Positions 55,963 through 64,000 of a stretch of 64,000 bases of DNA are shown here, piece by piece. The translations under genes and the position numbers were made by a program. The notes beneath the pieces are model-generated. The model worked only from the letters and a program-made list of their open reading frames with translations, ran no database searches and was not told the origin of the DNA. Each line of letters opens with the position of its first letter. Position 1 is the stretch's first letter. Origin of the DNA: Nioella ostreopsis (lineage in GTDB: Bacteria; Pseudomonadota; Alphaproteobacteria; Rhodobacterales; Rhodobacteraceae); contig NZ_RCIQ01000008.1 in NCBI RefSeq assembly GCF_004000255.1, positions 1-64,000 on the forward strand, in the 5' to 3' direction.

Positions 55963-57093
55963 TCAGTTCCCCCGGTTCCGAAGTTCGTTCAGCGGCAGGT
56001 AGGGCACGACGCCCCCCATTCCGCCAGAGGCATCCGTGTCGAGGATGATCGTTTCCATCCCGCCCAGAACGCGCTCCATCGTTTCCAGATAGAGACGGGT
56101 CCGGGTCACGTCCGGCGCTTGCAGATATTCCTCCAGCACGGCAGCAAAGCGGCTGGCTTCACCTTCGGCCTCGTTCACCACGCGGGCGCGATAGCCTTCC
56201 GATTCTTCCAAAAGCTGCGCGGCTTCACCGCGGGCGCCTGCAAGAACCTGGTTGGCATAGGCGTCGGCCTGACGTTCCAGCCGGTCACGTTCCTGTTCGG
56301 CGGCCTGCACGTCGCGGAAGGCGTCGATCACTTCGACCGGCGGGTCGGCGCGGTCGAGGTTGAGACGCACCACGTTGATGCCGGATTCGTAGCTGTTCAG
56401 CGTCTGCTGGATCAGCTGCTGCACCGTATCGGCAATGATCTGGCGGTCACGGTTGAGGATCGGCGCCAGTTGCGATGCGGCGATGATCTCGCGCATGGCG
56501 GCCTCGGACACGGCGCGCACGGTGGCTTCCGGTTCCGCGAGGTTGAACAGGTAGTCTTCCGGGTTGGAGATGTTCCAGACCACTTCGAAGTCGATATCGA
56601 CGATGTTTTCGTCCGTGGTCAGCATCAATCCGGTGTCACCACCGCCCGAGCGGGCAATGCCGATGGATTCCGTCCGGTTGGTCGTGACTTCGACGATCTC
56701 GGCCCGGACCAGCGGCCAGGGGGCGAAGTTCAGGCCCGGATCGCGCACCGCGAAGCGTTCCCCGAGGAAGAGTTCCACCGAGCGTTCTTCCGGCGCGACG
56801 GTATAGACCGAGGCATAGGCCCAAAGCGCCGCAGCCGCGACGAGGCCGATGACGACAGTACCGCGTCCGAATTGCGGACCTTCACCGCCGCCGGAGCCAC
56901 CGCTGCCACCGCCACGGCCGCCCATCAGGACGCGCAGCTGTTCCTGGCCCTTGCGGACGATCTCATCAATCTCGGGAATCTGCTGACCTTCGCCCGGACG
57001 TCGCCCGCCGCGATTGTCATCGTCATTTCCCCTGTTTCCTCCGCCACCAGAGCCGCCACCGCCGCCCCAGGGTCCGCCAGAATTTCCAGCCAT
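55963..57093 (-). CDS. hflK: FtsH modulator HflK
   Basis: A 376-aa SPFH protein. A Gly/Asn/Arg-rich start (GGPWGGGGGSGGGGNRGNDDD) is typical of HflK, followed by one helix, APEERSVELFLGERF, and LTTDENIVDIDFEVVW. The coiled coil has AAEQERDRLERQADAYANQVLAGARGEA. The start is placed at 57093 (MAGNSGG); in-frame ATGs at 57120 and 57153 are alternatives. Confidence 0.93.
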   Translation of the reverse strand: MAGNSGGPWGGGGGSGGGGNRGNDDDNRGGRRPGEGQQIPEIDEIVRKGQEQLRVLMGGRGGGSGGSGGGEGPQFGRGTVVIGLVAAAALWAYASVYTVAPEERSVELFLGERFAVRDPGLNFAPWPLVRAEIVEVTTNRTESIGIARSGGGDTGLMLTTDENIVDIDFEVVWNISNPEDYLFNLAEPEATVRAVSEAAMREIIAASQLAPILNRDRQIIADTVQQLIQQTLNSYESGINVVRLNLDRADPPVEVIDAFRDVQAAEQERDRLERQADAYANQVLAGARGEAAQLLEESEGYRARVVNEAEGEASRFAAVLEEYLQAPDVTRTRLYLETMERVLGGMETIILDTDASGGMGGVVPYLPLNELRNRGN

Positions 57094-57182
57094 GCCGGTT
57101 TCTACCCCTTGTTGTTCCATAAGGCACGCCCCGGAAGGCGCACCCTGTTCCATACGCTACCTGTGTCCCTTGGCCCGGAAAA

Positions 57183-58541
57183 TCAAGCCGTGCGCACAGG
57201 TGTTTTCATTGTCACCAGTTCCTCGGCCATGGTCGGGTGCACCGCCATGGTCCGGTCGAAGTCCTCTTTGGTGGCCCCCATCTTCACCGCGATGCCCGCC
57301 AGCTGGATCAGTTCACCCGCGTGGTCGCCCACCAGATGCACGCCCAGAACCTTGCGTGTATCGGCACAGACGATCAGTTTCATCAGCACCCGTTCCTCAT
57401 GCCCGGCAAAGAGCGCCTGCATGGGCCGGAAGGAGGCACAATAGACCTCGATCGGGCCTTCGTCGCGCGCCTGTTCCTCGGTCAGGCCCACGGTGCCCAG
57501 TTCCGGCTGCGTGAAGACGGCGGAGGGGATCAGGTCATGATCGGCCTTGCGCGGGGTGCCGCCGAAGACGGTGTCGGCAAAGGCGTGGCCTTCCCGGATC
57601 GCCACCGGTGTCAGGTTCACGCGGTCGGTCACGTCGCCCACGGCGAAGATCGAGGGGATATTGGTCTGGCTGTAATCGTCGACCTTGATCTCGCCATTGC
57701 GGCCCATCTCGACGCCGGTCTCCTCCAGCCCCAGCCCGGCACTGTTGGGTTTGCGCCCCGTGGCATAGAGCACCTTGTCAAAGACCTGTTCCATCCCGTT
57801 CGAGGCCTTGACCCAGATCCCGTCCTCGACCTGGCGCATTTCCATCACGTTGCAGCCGAGATGCAGCTCAACGCCGCGCGCCTGCATGGCGTCGGCCACA
57901 TGCCCGCGCGCCTCGTCATCAAAGCCACGCAACACCTGCGCACCGCGATAGAATTGCGTCACCTCGGTGCCGAGACCGTTGAAGATCCCCGCGAATTCGC
58001 AGGCGATATAGCCGCCGCCCACGATCAGGATGCTTTCGGGCTGCTGGTCCAGCTTGAACACCTCGTTCGAGGTCATCACCAGATCCGAGCCGGGAAAATC
58101 CGGCACGAAAGGCCAGCCGCCAGTGGCCACAAGGATATGCGCAGCGGTAAAGCTTTGCCCGTCGGACAGTTCTACCGTATGGGGATCCTTCAGCACCGCG
58201 CGGGCGTTATGCGTCACCACGCCGGACCGGTCCAGATTGCCGCGATAGGCCGCTTCCAGCCGGTCGAGCTCTGCATCCAGCTTGGCGCGGAACTTGGTCC
58301 AGTTGAACCCGTGCACCTCGGCATCCCAGCCATAGGCGGCAGCGTCATGCACCTGACCGGGATAGCCCGACGCATAGACCATCAGCTTTTTCGGCACGCA
58401 GCCGCGAATGACACAGGTACCGCCCATGCGATATTCCTCGGCCAGACCGACCCGCGCGCCATGTTCCGCCGCGATCCTGCCCGCGCGAACACCGCCAGAG
58501 CCGCCGCCGATGACGAAAAGATCATAATCAAACTGGCTCAT
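57183..58541 (-). CDS. gor: Glutathione-disulfide reductase
   Basis: A 452-aa FAD disulfide oxidoreductase reducing GSSG with NADPH. FAD loop VIGGGSGGVRAGRIAAEHG, redox pair GGTCVIRGCVPKK, NADPH loop ILIVGGGYIACEFAGI with the downstream Arg, and the active-site His in TMAVHPTMAEELVTM. Length and the RGCVPKK block fit plant/alphaproteobacterial Gor. Confidence 0.95.
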   Translation of the reverse strand: MSQFDYDLFVIGGGSGGVRAGRIAAEHGARVGLAEEYRMGGTCVIRGCVPKKLMVYASGYPGQVHDAAAYGWDAEVHGFNWTKFRAKLDAELDRLEAAYRGNLDRSGVVTHNARAVLKDPHTVELSDGQSFTAAHILVATGGWPFVPDFPGSDLVMTSNEVFKLDQQPESILIVGGGYIACEFAGIFNGLGTEVTQFYRGAQVLRGFDDEARGHVADAMQARGVELHLGCNVMEMRQVEDGIWVKASNGMEQVFDKVLYATGRKPNSAGLGLEETGVEMGRNGEIKVDDYSQTNIPSIFAVGDVTDRVNLTPVAIREGHAFADTVFGGTPRKADHDLIPSAVFTQPELGTVGLTEEQARDEGPIEVYCASFRPMQALFAGHEERVLMKLIVCADTRKVLGVHLVGDHAGELIQLAGIAVKMGATKEDFDRTMAVHPTMAEELVTMKTPVRTA

Positions 58542-58632
58542 GGCCTGCTCCTCAATCGCTGTTTGTGACGTGCCGCAGCTATTGGCTGGTCTGCAAAAGG
58601 GCCATGCGCATCAGCGCACAGGCCCCCGTGCA

Positions 58633-59421
58633 TCAGTCCGAGACGTCCAAGAACAGGTTATCAGTGTCGATGATGTCGATCTGTTCATGTTCCACGGTGC
58701 CGTTGTTGATGTCGCGCACTTCGACACTGCCATCGCCCGCGCCGATGATCACGATATCGCAGATATCCAGGAACAACCCGTTCTCCACCACGCCGGGGAT
58801 CTGGTTGAGCACCAGAGACACCTGCTGCGGGTTGGGAATATGGCGCAGATGCAGATCGAGGATGAAATTGCCCTCATCCGTGCGGAAGGGCTGGTCATTG
58901 GCCAGACGCAGCGAGGTCGTGGTTCCCAGCACATCGAGATTGCCAAGCATTTCCTCGATCAGCGCCTTGGTGGTCTGCCAGCCAAAAGGGATCACCTCGA
59001 CCGGCAGCGGGAAAGCGCCAAGCGTTTCGACCTGCTTGGTGGCGTCGGCAATGACAATCATTTGATCGGACGCGGTCGCGACGATCTTTTCCTGCAACAG
59101 CGCCCCGCCGCCGCCCTTGATCAGATTCAGATGCGGGTCGTATTCATCCGCCCCGTCGATGGTCAGGTCCAGCCACTTGACCTCATCGAGGGTGGAAATC
59201 GGCACACCCACCTGCCGCGCCAGGTCGGCAGTGCGGGTCGAGGTGGCGACGCCGGTCACCCGAATGCCCTCTTCGCGCACCATCTCGCCCAGACAGCGCA
59301 CCATCCATGCGGCGGTCGATCCGGTTCCAAGCCCAACCCGCATGCCGTCCTCGACATAATCCACCGCCCGCTTGGCGGCCACGAACTTGGCTTTATCAAT
59401 AGGAGAGAGCTCTGCGGTCAT
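58633..59421 (-). CDS. rpiA: Ribose-5-phosphate isomerase A
   Basis: A 262-aa RpiA. Motifs are VGLGTGSTAAWMV (phosphate loop), DGADEYDPHLNLIKGGGGALLQEKIVA (catalytic Asp, Lys) and VENGLFLDICDIVIIG. Pentose phosphate pathway. The gor gene lies 91 nt downstream on the same strand, so the two may share a transcript. Confidence 0.96.
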   Translation of the reverse strand: MTAELSPIDKAKFVAAKRAVDYVEDGMRVGLGTGSTAAWMVRCLGEMVREEGIRVTGVATSTRTADLARQVGVPISTLDEVKWLDLTIDGADEYDPHLNLIKGGGGALLQEKIVATASDQMIVIADATKQVETLGAFPLPVEVIPFGWQTTKALIEEMLGNLDVLGTTTSLRLANDQPFRTDEGNFILDLHLRHIPNPQQVSLVLNQIPGVVENGLFLDICDIVIIGAGDGSVEVRDINNGTVEHEQIDIIDTDNLFLDVSD

Positions 59422-59492
59422 CGGCTTGCCCGTTTTGGTTCCGTCATGAGGCTATTACACAAGCAGGCCGCGCGGTGCGAGGGAAAAACCCC

Positions 59493-60188
59493 TCAGAACA
59501 GCGCCGAAACCGCCGCGGGCAGGTGCTCTTTGGGCAGGATCACCAGCATCGCCGGCTGATCAACCTCAAGGTGCACCTCCTCGGCCACCACCCGGTTCGA
59601 GGTGCCGATGGCCCGACCCGGAGAGAAAGCAATGCCGTCAATGGGCCATTGCAGCCCGTCCGAGCTGCCACTGACCGCAGCCATGGGAAACAAGGACAGC
59701 CGCGTCCCGACGGGCAGCGCCAGCCGCAGGACCGGCGGGCAGAGAAAGACGATATCCTCCTCGGCCACGACAATGCAGCGAGGGACAGGGCAGCGCATCA
59801 GCGTGTGCCAGGCGGCCAGCTCATGATCCGTGCGCCGTCCAGTCATCCCGAGCGCCAGCACACCTGGCGCATCGATTCGGGCCAGTGCCTTTTCGAAATC
59901 GGTGCTTTCCTGCTCCGACACGTGAATCAACCTGTCCGCTGGCAGGTCTGCGCGGGCCCTTGCCGATAGGGAATCGAAATCGCCGACCACCAGATCGGGC
60001 ACAAGGCCCAGTTCCAACGCCCGGTCCGCCGCCCCGTCAGCCGCCACCAGCACTGGCGCTTTTCTCAAGGAATCGGCAAGATCACCTGTGTTAACGTCGC
60101 CACCGCCCAATATTGTCACCAAAGTGTCATATCGGAAGGACCCAGATGCGCTTTCCAAATTCTCGCCGTTTTTCGCGTCAGAAATCAC
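59493..60188 (-). CDS. Thiamine pyrophosphokinase
   Basis: A 231-aa protein with TPK blocks: PVLVAADGAADRALELGLVPDLVVGDFDSLS, QESTDFEKALAR and GMTGRRTDHELAA, which make the Mg-ATP and thiamine sites. It forms thiamine diphosphate from thiamine. The only plausible start is a GTG at 60188 or a later non-ATG codon near the VTILGGG stretch, so the N-terminus is uncertain. Divergent from the 818-aa protein gene. Confidence 0.9.
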   Translation of the reverse strand: MISDAKNGENLESASGSFRYDTLVTILGGGDVNTGDLADSLRKAPVLVAADGAADRALELGLVPDLVVGDFDSLSARARADLPADRLIHVSEQESTDFEKALARIDAPGVLALGMTGRRTDHELAAWHTLMRCPVPRCIVVAEEDIVFLCPPVLRLALPVGTRLSLFPMAAVSGSSDGLQWPIDGIAFSPGRAIGTSNRVVAEEVHLEVDQPAMLVILPKEHLPAAVSALF

Positions 60189-60291
60189 TGAATGGCCCCA
60201 ATGCCGTCCCGTTTGGCTGGAATAGGTTTGTTACACCTTTTCTCAAGATGGTAAATTCCGGGATCGAACTCGGACGAGCAGAGATTGAGCC

Positions 60292-62748
60292 ATGAGCGAC
60301 GAAAACAAGATCCTTACAGTATCCTACGGGACATTTTCCTGCACCTTGGAAGGGTTCGACAATCCGTTCGAGGCCATGAAGGCCATTGCGGAATACTTCC
60401 GTGACCTCGCCGCCGGTGACAGGTTCTTCGGGGCGGAACCCCCGACCCCCGACACCGAAACGCTGCACCGGATCACCGAGGACGCCATCCAGGCCCGCGT
60501 CGATGCGCGGATCATGGAAAGCGGACTGCTGCTGCGCCCCTCGGCCTATCGTGATGCAGATGACGCGGAACCGCTGGATGCAGGCGACGTGACGGAAGCT
60601 GCGTCTCCGCAAGTGGCTGCGGAAATCTCTGACGCGGAAGACGCCGATACTGATGCTGCGCCCGAGATGGAAGCCCCAGACGCTGAAGCAGAGCCGGAGG
60701 CAGTGCACGAAGAGGCTGCTGAAGCCGGGGACGCGCCGGTTTCGGAAGATGACGCTGCGGAAGATGAGCAGGCCGAGTCCACAGAAGAACCCGCCGCAGA
60801 GGATGCGACGGAATCGGACATCGCGGACAGCACCCCGGCCGAGGAAGAAACCGCCGCCGAAGCGGAAACCGGGGAATCGGCTGACGCAGCAGCCGAGGCA
60901 GACGCTGTCGCCGCCATGGACGACCAGCCCGAAGCGGTTGCAGAAGTAGAGGCCGATGAGGCCACGGAAGAGCCGCAGGCAGAAGCCCCCCGCAGCGATT
61001 CCATTGCCGCAGCCGCCGCAATGGCCGGTGCCGCCTTTGCCGCTGCCATGGCAGATCCTGCCGAGGCCGCTGCCAGCGAAGAGCCCGAAGAAGAGGCCAA
61101 TGTGGACGCTGCGGAGTCCGCGGCCGAAGACGCACTTCCCGAAGCTGCCGCACCCGGCGAAGCCGGAGAGGACACGCTGTCCGCCGTGATGCAGGCCATG
61201 GCAACGGTCTCGGACGACGATCTGGAAGATGATGCCGCCGAAGCCCCGCAAGCCATTGCCGAGACCGAAGACGACGCAGATGACGCCGCAGACGATATCG
61301 CCGCCGCACTGGCGGACAGCATCGCTGCCACCGATGACGTGATCGAAGACGCCGCCGAGGAAATCGAAGAGACCGCCGAGGAAATCCAAGACACCGCCGC
61401 CACCGTGGCGGAAGAGATCTCGGATCAGGCGCAAGAGGTCGTTGAAGAACAGGCCGAGGCGGCACCTGAACCCGCCGAGGACAGCTACCCCGACCCCGAC
61501 AGCGTGGCCGCCAAGCTGGCCCGCATCCGTCGCGTCGTGGCCATGGAAGAGGATGAAGATGCCGCCCCCGCGACCGGATACAGCGAGGACGAAGACGATA
61601 GCGACCCTTTTTCCGATGGTCCGGCCGCTGAAGCGGCAGAAGATACCGCCCCGGAGGCCGTGACCGAACCCCAACCTGTCGCCGCCGAACAGGACGCCCC
61701 CGAGGCCGAAGCCGCGCCTGCCCAAACGCCCGCTCGCGCTCCGCGTGTCTGGGTGATCCGTGGCCGCGCCCCCGAAGCTCAGAACGTGACCGAAACCGCT
61801 GACGCCAGCCCGGCCGCAGCGGAGGAAACGGCTGCGGCGGACATTGCCGCCGAGGAAGACGCCACCCTGGCACCGGATGCAGAAGCCGAGTTGCAGCGCG
61901 AGCTGGCGCAGATCGAAGCCGAACGCGAAGCCCGCCGCGCCGAACGCGAAGCCCGCCGCCAGCACATGAGCGGTGGCGATGTGGCCGAGGCCAATGTCAG
62001 CCGTCTGTTCGACGCGACCGACAACCACCTGTCCACCGATGAAAACACCCGCCGCCGGGCCAATATCGAACACCTGAAAGCCGCCGTTGCGGCCCGTGCC
62101 GCCGAAGAACAGCTGACCGGTCCGCAGGAGCCGCGTGACGACACCGCCCAGTATCGCGAAGATCTGGCGCAGGTCATGCGCCCGCGCCGGGTTCAGAACA
62201 ACGGCCGTCGCCGGTCCGACCGCCCGGCCAGCGAACAGCCACGCCAGACACCGCTGGTTCTGGTGTCCGAACAGCGCGTTGACGAGGGCAACAACCGCCC
62301 TGCCCCGCAGGCCAGCATCGTGCGCCCGCGCCGCGTGACCCGTGGTGGGGCCGCGCTGGCCCATGCGCAGCAGGAGGACCGGGACGAGGACGAAAACCAG
62401 GCCGCACCGCTGACGCTCGCCGCGAATGATCGCGTGACGCGCATGCCCGAGCCCGAGGAAAACCTGTTCGACGCGGACCAGAGCTTTCACGCCTTCCTGC
62501 AGGAGCAGGGCATCGAGGACCTCACCGAAGTGGCCTCAGCCGCCTGCGGCTTTCTGGCCGTGCAGCGTGGACAGCAGGTCTTCGGCCGCTCGGAAGTCAT
62601 CCGCATGGTGCAGGACCGCCCCGGAGACAGCGTCACCCGCGAAGAGGCGATCCGCGCCTTCGGCAGGGTTCTCAATGACGGTCAGATCGAGAAGATCCGG
62701 CGCGGTCAGTTCCGGCTCTCGGCACGCTCGCCCTATTCGAACGATTGA
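60292..62748 (+). CDS. Large acidic, mostly disordered protein with folded ends
   Basis: An 818-aa protein. Residues 1-85 form a folded start ([42 protein letters not shown]). About 85-500 is extremely rich in Ala, Glu and Asp, with a helix-prone stretch ([30 protein letters not shown]). Basic, Arg-rich coiled-coil sequence follows ([15 protein letters not shown]), and a C-terminal folded part from about 735 to the end ([29 protein letters not shown]). No signal peptide or membrane helix. Conserved in general form in related bacteria by my recollection; function unknown. Confidence 0.8.
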   Translation: MSDENKILTVSYGTFSCTLEGFDNPFEAMKAIAEYFRDLAAGDRFFGAEPPTPDTETLHRITEDAIQARVDARIMESGLLLRPSAYRDADDAEPLDAGDVTEAASPQVAAEISDAEDADTDAAPEMEAPDAEAEPEAVHEEAAEAGDAPVSEDDAAEDEQAESTEEPAAEDATESDIADSTPAEEETAAEAETGESADAAAEADAVAAMDDQPEAVAEVEADEATEEPQAEAPRSDSIAAAAAMAGAAFAAAMADPAEAAASEEPEEEANVDAAESAAEDALPEAAAPGEAGEDTLSAVMQAMATVSDDDLEDDAAEAPQAIAETEDDADDAADDIAAALADSIAATDDVIEDAAEEIEETAEEIQDTAATVAEEISDQAQEVVEEQAEAAPEPAEDSYPDPDSVAAKLARIRRVVAMEEDEDAAPATGYSEDEDDSDPFSDGPAAEAAEDTAPEAVTEPQPVAAEQDAPEAEAAPAQTPARAPRVWVIRGRAPEAQNVTETADASPAAAEETAAADIAAEEDATLAPDAEAELQRELAQIEAEREARRAEREARRQHMSGGDVAEANVSRLFDATDNHLSTDENTRRRANIEHLKAAVAARAAEEQLTGPQEPRDDTAQYREDLAQVMRPRRVQNNGRRRSDRPASEQPRQTPLVLVSEQRVDEGNNRPAPQASIVRPRRVTRGGAALAHAQQEDRDEDENQAAPLTLAANDRVTRMPEPEENLFDADQSFHAFLQEQGIEDLTEVASAACGFLAVQRGQQVFGRSEVIRMVQDRPGDSVTREEAIRAFGRVLNDGQIEKIRRGQFRLSARSPYSND

Positions 62749-62782
62749 TCCGGCCGCATCACATGCGGAACCGCGCCCGGGC

Positions 62783-63022
62783 TTAGTCGCCTGGGGTCTC
62801 GTCGTGCTCGGCATCGGGATCGGCCTGCCCCACGCCCTTGAAGATGGCGCGGAAGGGCAGCGCCCAGAGAATGCCGAGGGCAACATAGATGCCCAGTTCC
62901 AGCAGGATGGAGGGCCGGTCAAACAGGCTCAGCAGGAACCATGCCAGTCCGATATAGACCGGCAGCCCCACCAGCAGGATAACAAGCGACCAGCGGCGCC
63001 GCGCCTTGTAGGACAGCGCCAT
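62783..63022 (-). CDS. DUF2842 two-helix membrane protein
   Basis: A 79-aa protein: short basic start ([11 protein letters not shown]), two helices (SLVILLVGLPVYIGLAWFLL and LELGIYVALGILWALPF) with the R/K-x-F segment RAIFKGVGQ, and an acidic tail. This pattern fits DUF2842, common in Rhodobacterales. Its ATG overlaps the purA stop (ATGA), so it is translated after purA. Confidence 0.87.
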   Translation of the reverse strand: MALSYKARRRWSLVILLVGLPVYIGLAWFLLSLFDRPSILLELGIYVALGILWALPFRAIFKGVGQADPDAEHDETPGD

Positions 63023-64000
63023 CAGTCGGCAAACGGGTCGGTCACGAGAATCGTGTCGTCCCTCTCCGGGCTGGTGGACAAAAGCGCGACGGGGCATTGG
63101 ATCAGCTCCTCGACCCGGCGCACATATTTGATCGCATTGGCGGGCAGCTCTGCCCAGGACCGCGCGCCTTCGGTCGATTCCGACCAGCCGGGCATTTCCT
63201 CGTAGATGGGCACGCAGCGCGCCTGCTGATCGGCGGCGGTCGGCAGATAGTCCAGCCGCTGCCCATCCAGATCATAGGCCACGCAGATTTTCAGCGTCTC
63301 GAACCCGTCCAGAACATCCAGCTTGGTCAGCGAGATGCCGTTGATGCCGCTGGTCGCGCAGGTCTGGCGCACAAGGCAGGCATCGAACCAGCCGCAGCGG
63401 CGCTTGCGCCCCGTGGTGGTGCCGAATTCATGGCCGCGTTCGCCAAGGCGCTGGCCGTCTTCGTCCTCCAGCTCGGTCGGGAACGGGCCTTCACCGACGC
63501 GTGTGGTGTAGGCCTTGACGATGCCAAGCACGAAATCAATTGCATTGGGGCCGATGCCGACGCCCGTTGCCGCTTGACCTGCAATCACGTTCGAGGAGGT
63601 CACGAAGGGATAGGTGCCGAAGTCGATATCCAGCAGCGCGCCCTGAGCGCCTTCGAACAGGATACGTTTGCCCGCGCGGCGCTTTTCGTTCAGTACCTTC
63701 CAGACCGGCGCGGCGAAAGGCAGGATCTGCGGCGCGATCGCTTTCAGCGCAGCAATCAGCGCGTCGCGGTCGACCGGGTCGATCCCCAGCCCCCGGCGCA
63801 GCGGGTCGTGATGTTGCAGCGCACGATCGACGCGGGCGATCAGGGTCGCCTCATCGGCCAGATCCGCCACGCGGATGGATCGGCGGCCGACCTTGTCTTC
63901 ATAGGCGGGGCCGATGCCGCGCCCGGTGGTGCCGATCTTGGTGCCCTTGCTGGCGGCCTCTTCTCGGGCGCGATCCAGTTCGCCATGAATGGGCAGAATG
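63022..64000 (-). CDS. purA: Adenylosuccinate synthetase, 5' part beyond the window
   Basis: At least 325 codons of PurA, lacking the N-terminal P-loop, which lies beyond position 64000. Visible blocks are [70 protein letters not shown] and [18 protein letters not shown]. It makes adenylosuccinate from IMP and aspartate with GTP. Coupled by a 4-nt overlap to the DUF2842 gene. Confidence 0.96.
   Translation of the reverse strand, partial: ILPIHGELDRAREEAASKGTKIGTTGRGIGPAYEDKVGRRSIRVADLADEATLIARVDRALQHHDPLRRGLGIDPVDRDALIAALKAIAPQILPFAAPVWKVLNEKRRAGKRILFEGAQGALLDIDFGTYPFVTSSNVIAGQAATGVGIGPNAIDFVLGIVKAYTTRVGEGPFPTELEDEDGQRLGERGHEFGTTTGRKRRCGWFDACLVRQTCATSGINGISLTKLDVLDGFETLKICVAYDLDGQRLDYLPTAADQQARCVPIYEEMPGWSESTEGARSWAELPANAIKYVRRVEELIQCPVALLSTSPERDDTILVTDPFAD

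Noticed and set aside
53404-57444. Very long plus-strand open frame opposite chrA, DUF2065, hflC and hflK.
   Set aside because: It is antisense to clearly recognised genes; the encoded His/Arg/Gln-rich sequence is typical of the shadow frame of GC-rich genes.
60178-62490. 770-aa minus-strand frame rich in Gly, Phe and Cys opposite the acidic protein gene.
   Set aside because: It is the complement of the Ala/Glu/Asp codons; the plus-strand gene has a normal start and folded ends.

Overview
The window looks like a chromosome segment of a marine alphaproteobacterium of the Roseobacter group (Rhodobacterales). It is GC-rich and carries AcnA, a divergent ald/Lrp pair, GapR (DUF2312), a System I ccm cassette and, as the strongest ecological marker, a complete locus for 2,3-dihydroxypropane-1-sulfonate (DHPS) and sulfolactate breakdown. 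DHPS is a diatom-derived organosulfonate.

Layout. (1) 1-784: the truncated end of a Hint-domain protein gene. (2) 1069-6929: core genes (ald and its divergent Lrp-type regulator, gapR, DUF1223, an isoprenylcysteine-methyltransferase-like membrane protein, a DOPA-dioxygenase-like protein, a DDAH-like hydrolase). (3) 6982-20756: an unusual minus-strand array of ten genes ending in almost the same roughly 190-residue Hedgehog/intein-type (Hint_2-like) autoprocessing domain, each with a different N-terminal part. One is an M10 serralysin-like protease with RTX repeats and one has a lamin-tail-like domain. Within the array lie an exported 148-aa protein just upstream of the protease and a HlyC/RtxC-type lysine acyltransferase whose stop codon lies one base from the start codon of a Hint gene. 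(4) 18007-23674: acnA, whose last 83 nt are repeated 2.9 kb away with the ancestral-looking stop codon and terminators, so the acyltransferase and two Hint genes sit between direct repeats of the acnA 3' end. (5) 23881-26684: ccmABCDG. (6) 26914-38000: metY, a 1096-aa bitopic protein, mgtE, guaD, a CAP-domain lipoprotein, an 8-oxoguanine-deaminase-like amidohydrolase, a hisN-like phosphatase and an HTH regulator. (7) 38102-39061: a quinone-oxidoreductase-type gene. (8) 39062-49646: uspA, the DHPS operon (comC, suyB, suyA, hpsP, hpsO, hpsN, hpsM, hpsL, hpsK and an unlisted 59-aa membrane protein) and a divergent LacI regulator with two palindromic operators. (9) 49652-64000: LysR, DUF1127, Bax-inhibitor-1-like, SGNH hydrolase, GNAT, rpmG, chrA, DUF2065-hflC-hflK, gor, rpiA, thiamine pyrophosphokinase, an 818-aa acidic protein, DUF2842 and the 3' part of purA.

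How the parts work together. In the sulfonate locus a TRAP transporter (HpsKLM) imports DHPS. HpsO/HpsP interconvert its enantiomers through the 2-oxo form, HpsN oxidises (R)-DHPS to (R)-sulfolactate, SuyAB cleaves it to pyruvate and sulfite, and ComC links sulfolactate to sulfopyruvate. No sulfite exporter or oxidase is seen here.

The best candidate for an undescribed system is the Hint array: variable N-terminal beta-rich modules, a homogenised C-terminal Hint domain, a secreted-protease member and a coupled toxin-type acyltransferase. A working idea is a family of secreted, self-processing and possibly acylated surface proteins. The sequence gives the architecture, but the biochemistry is inference.
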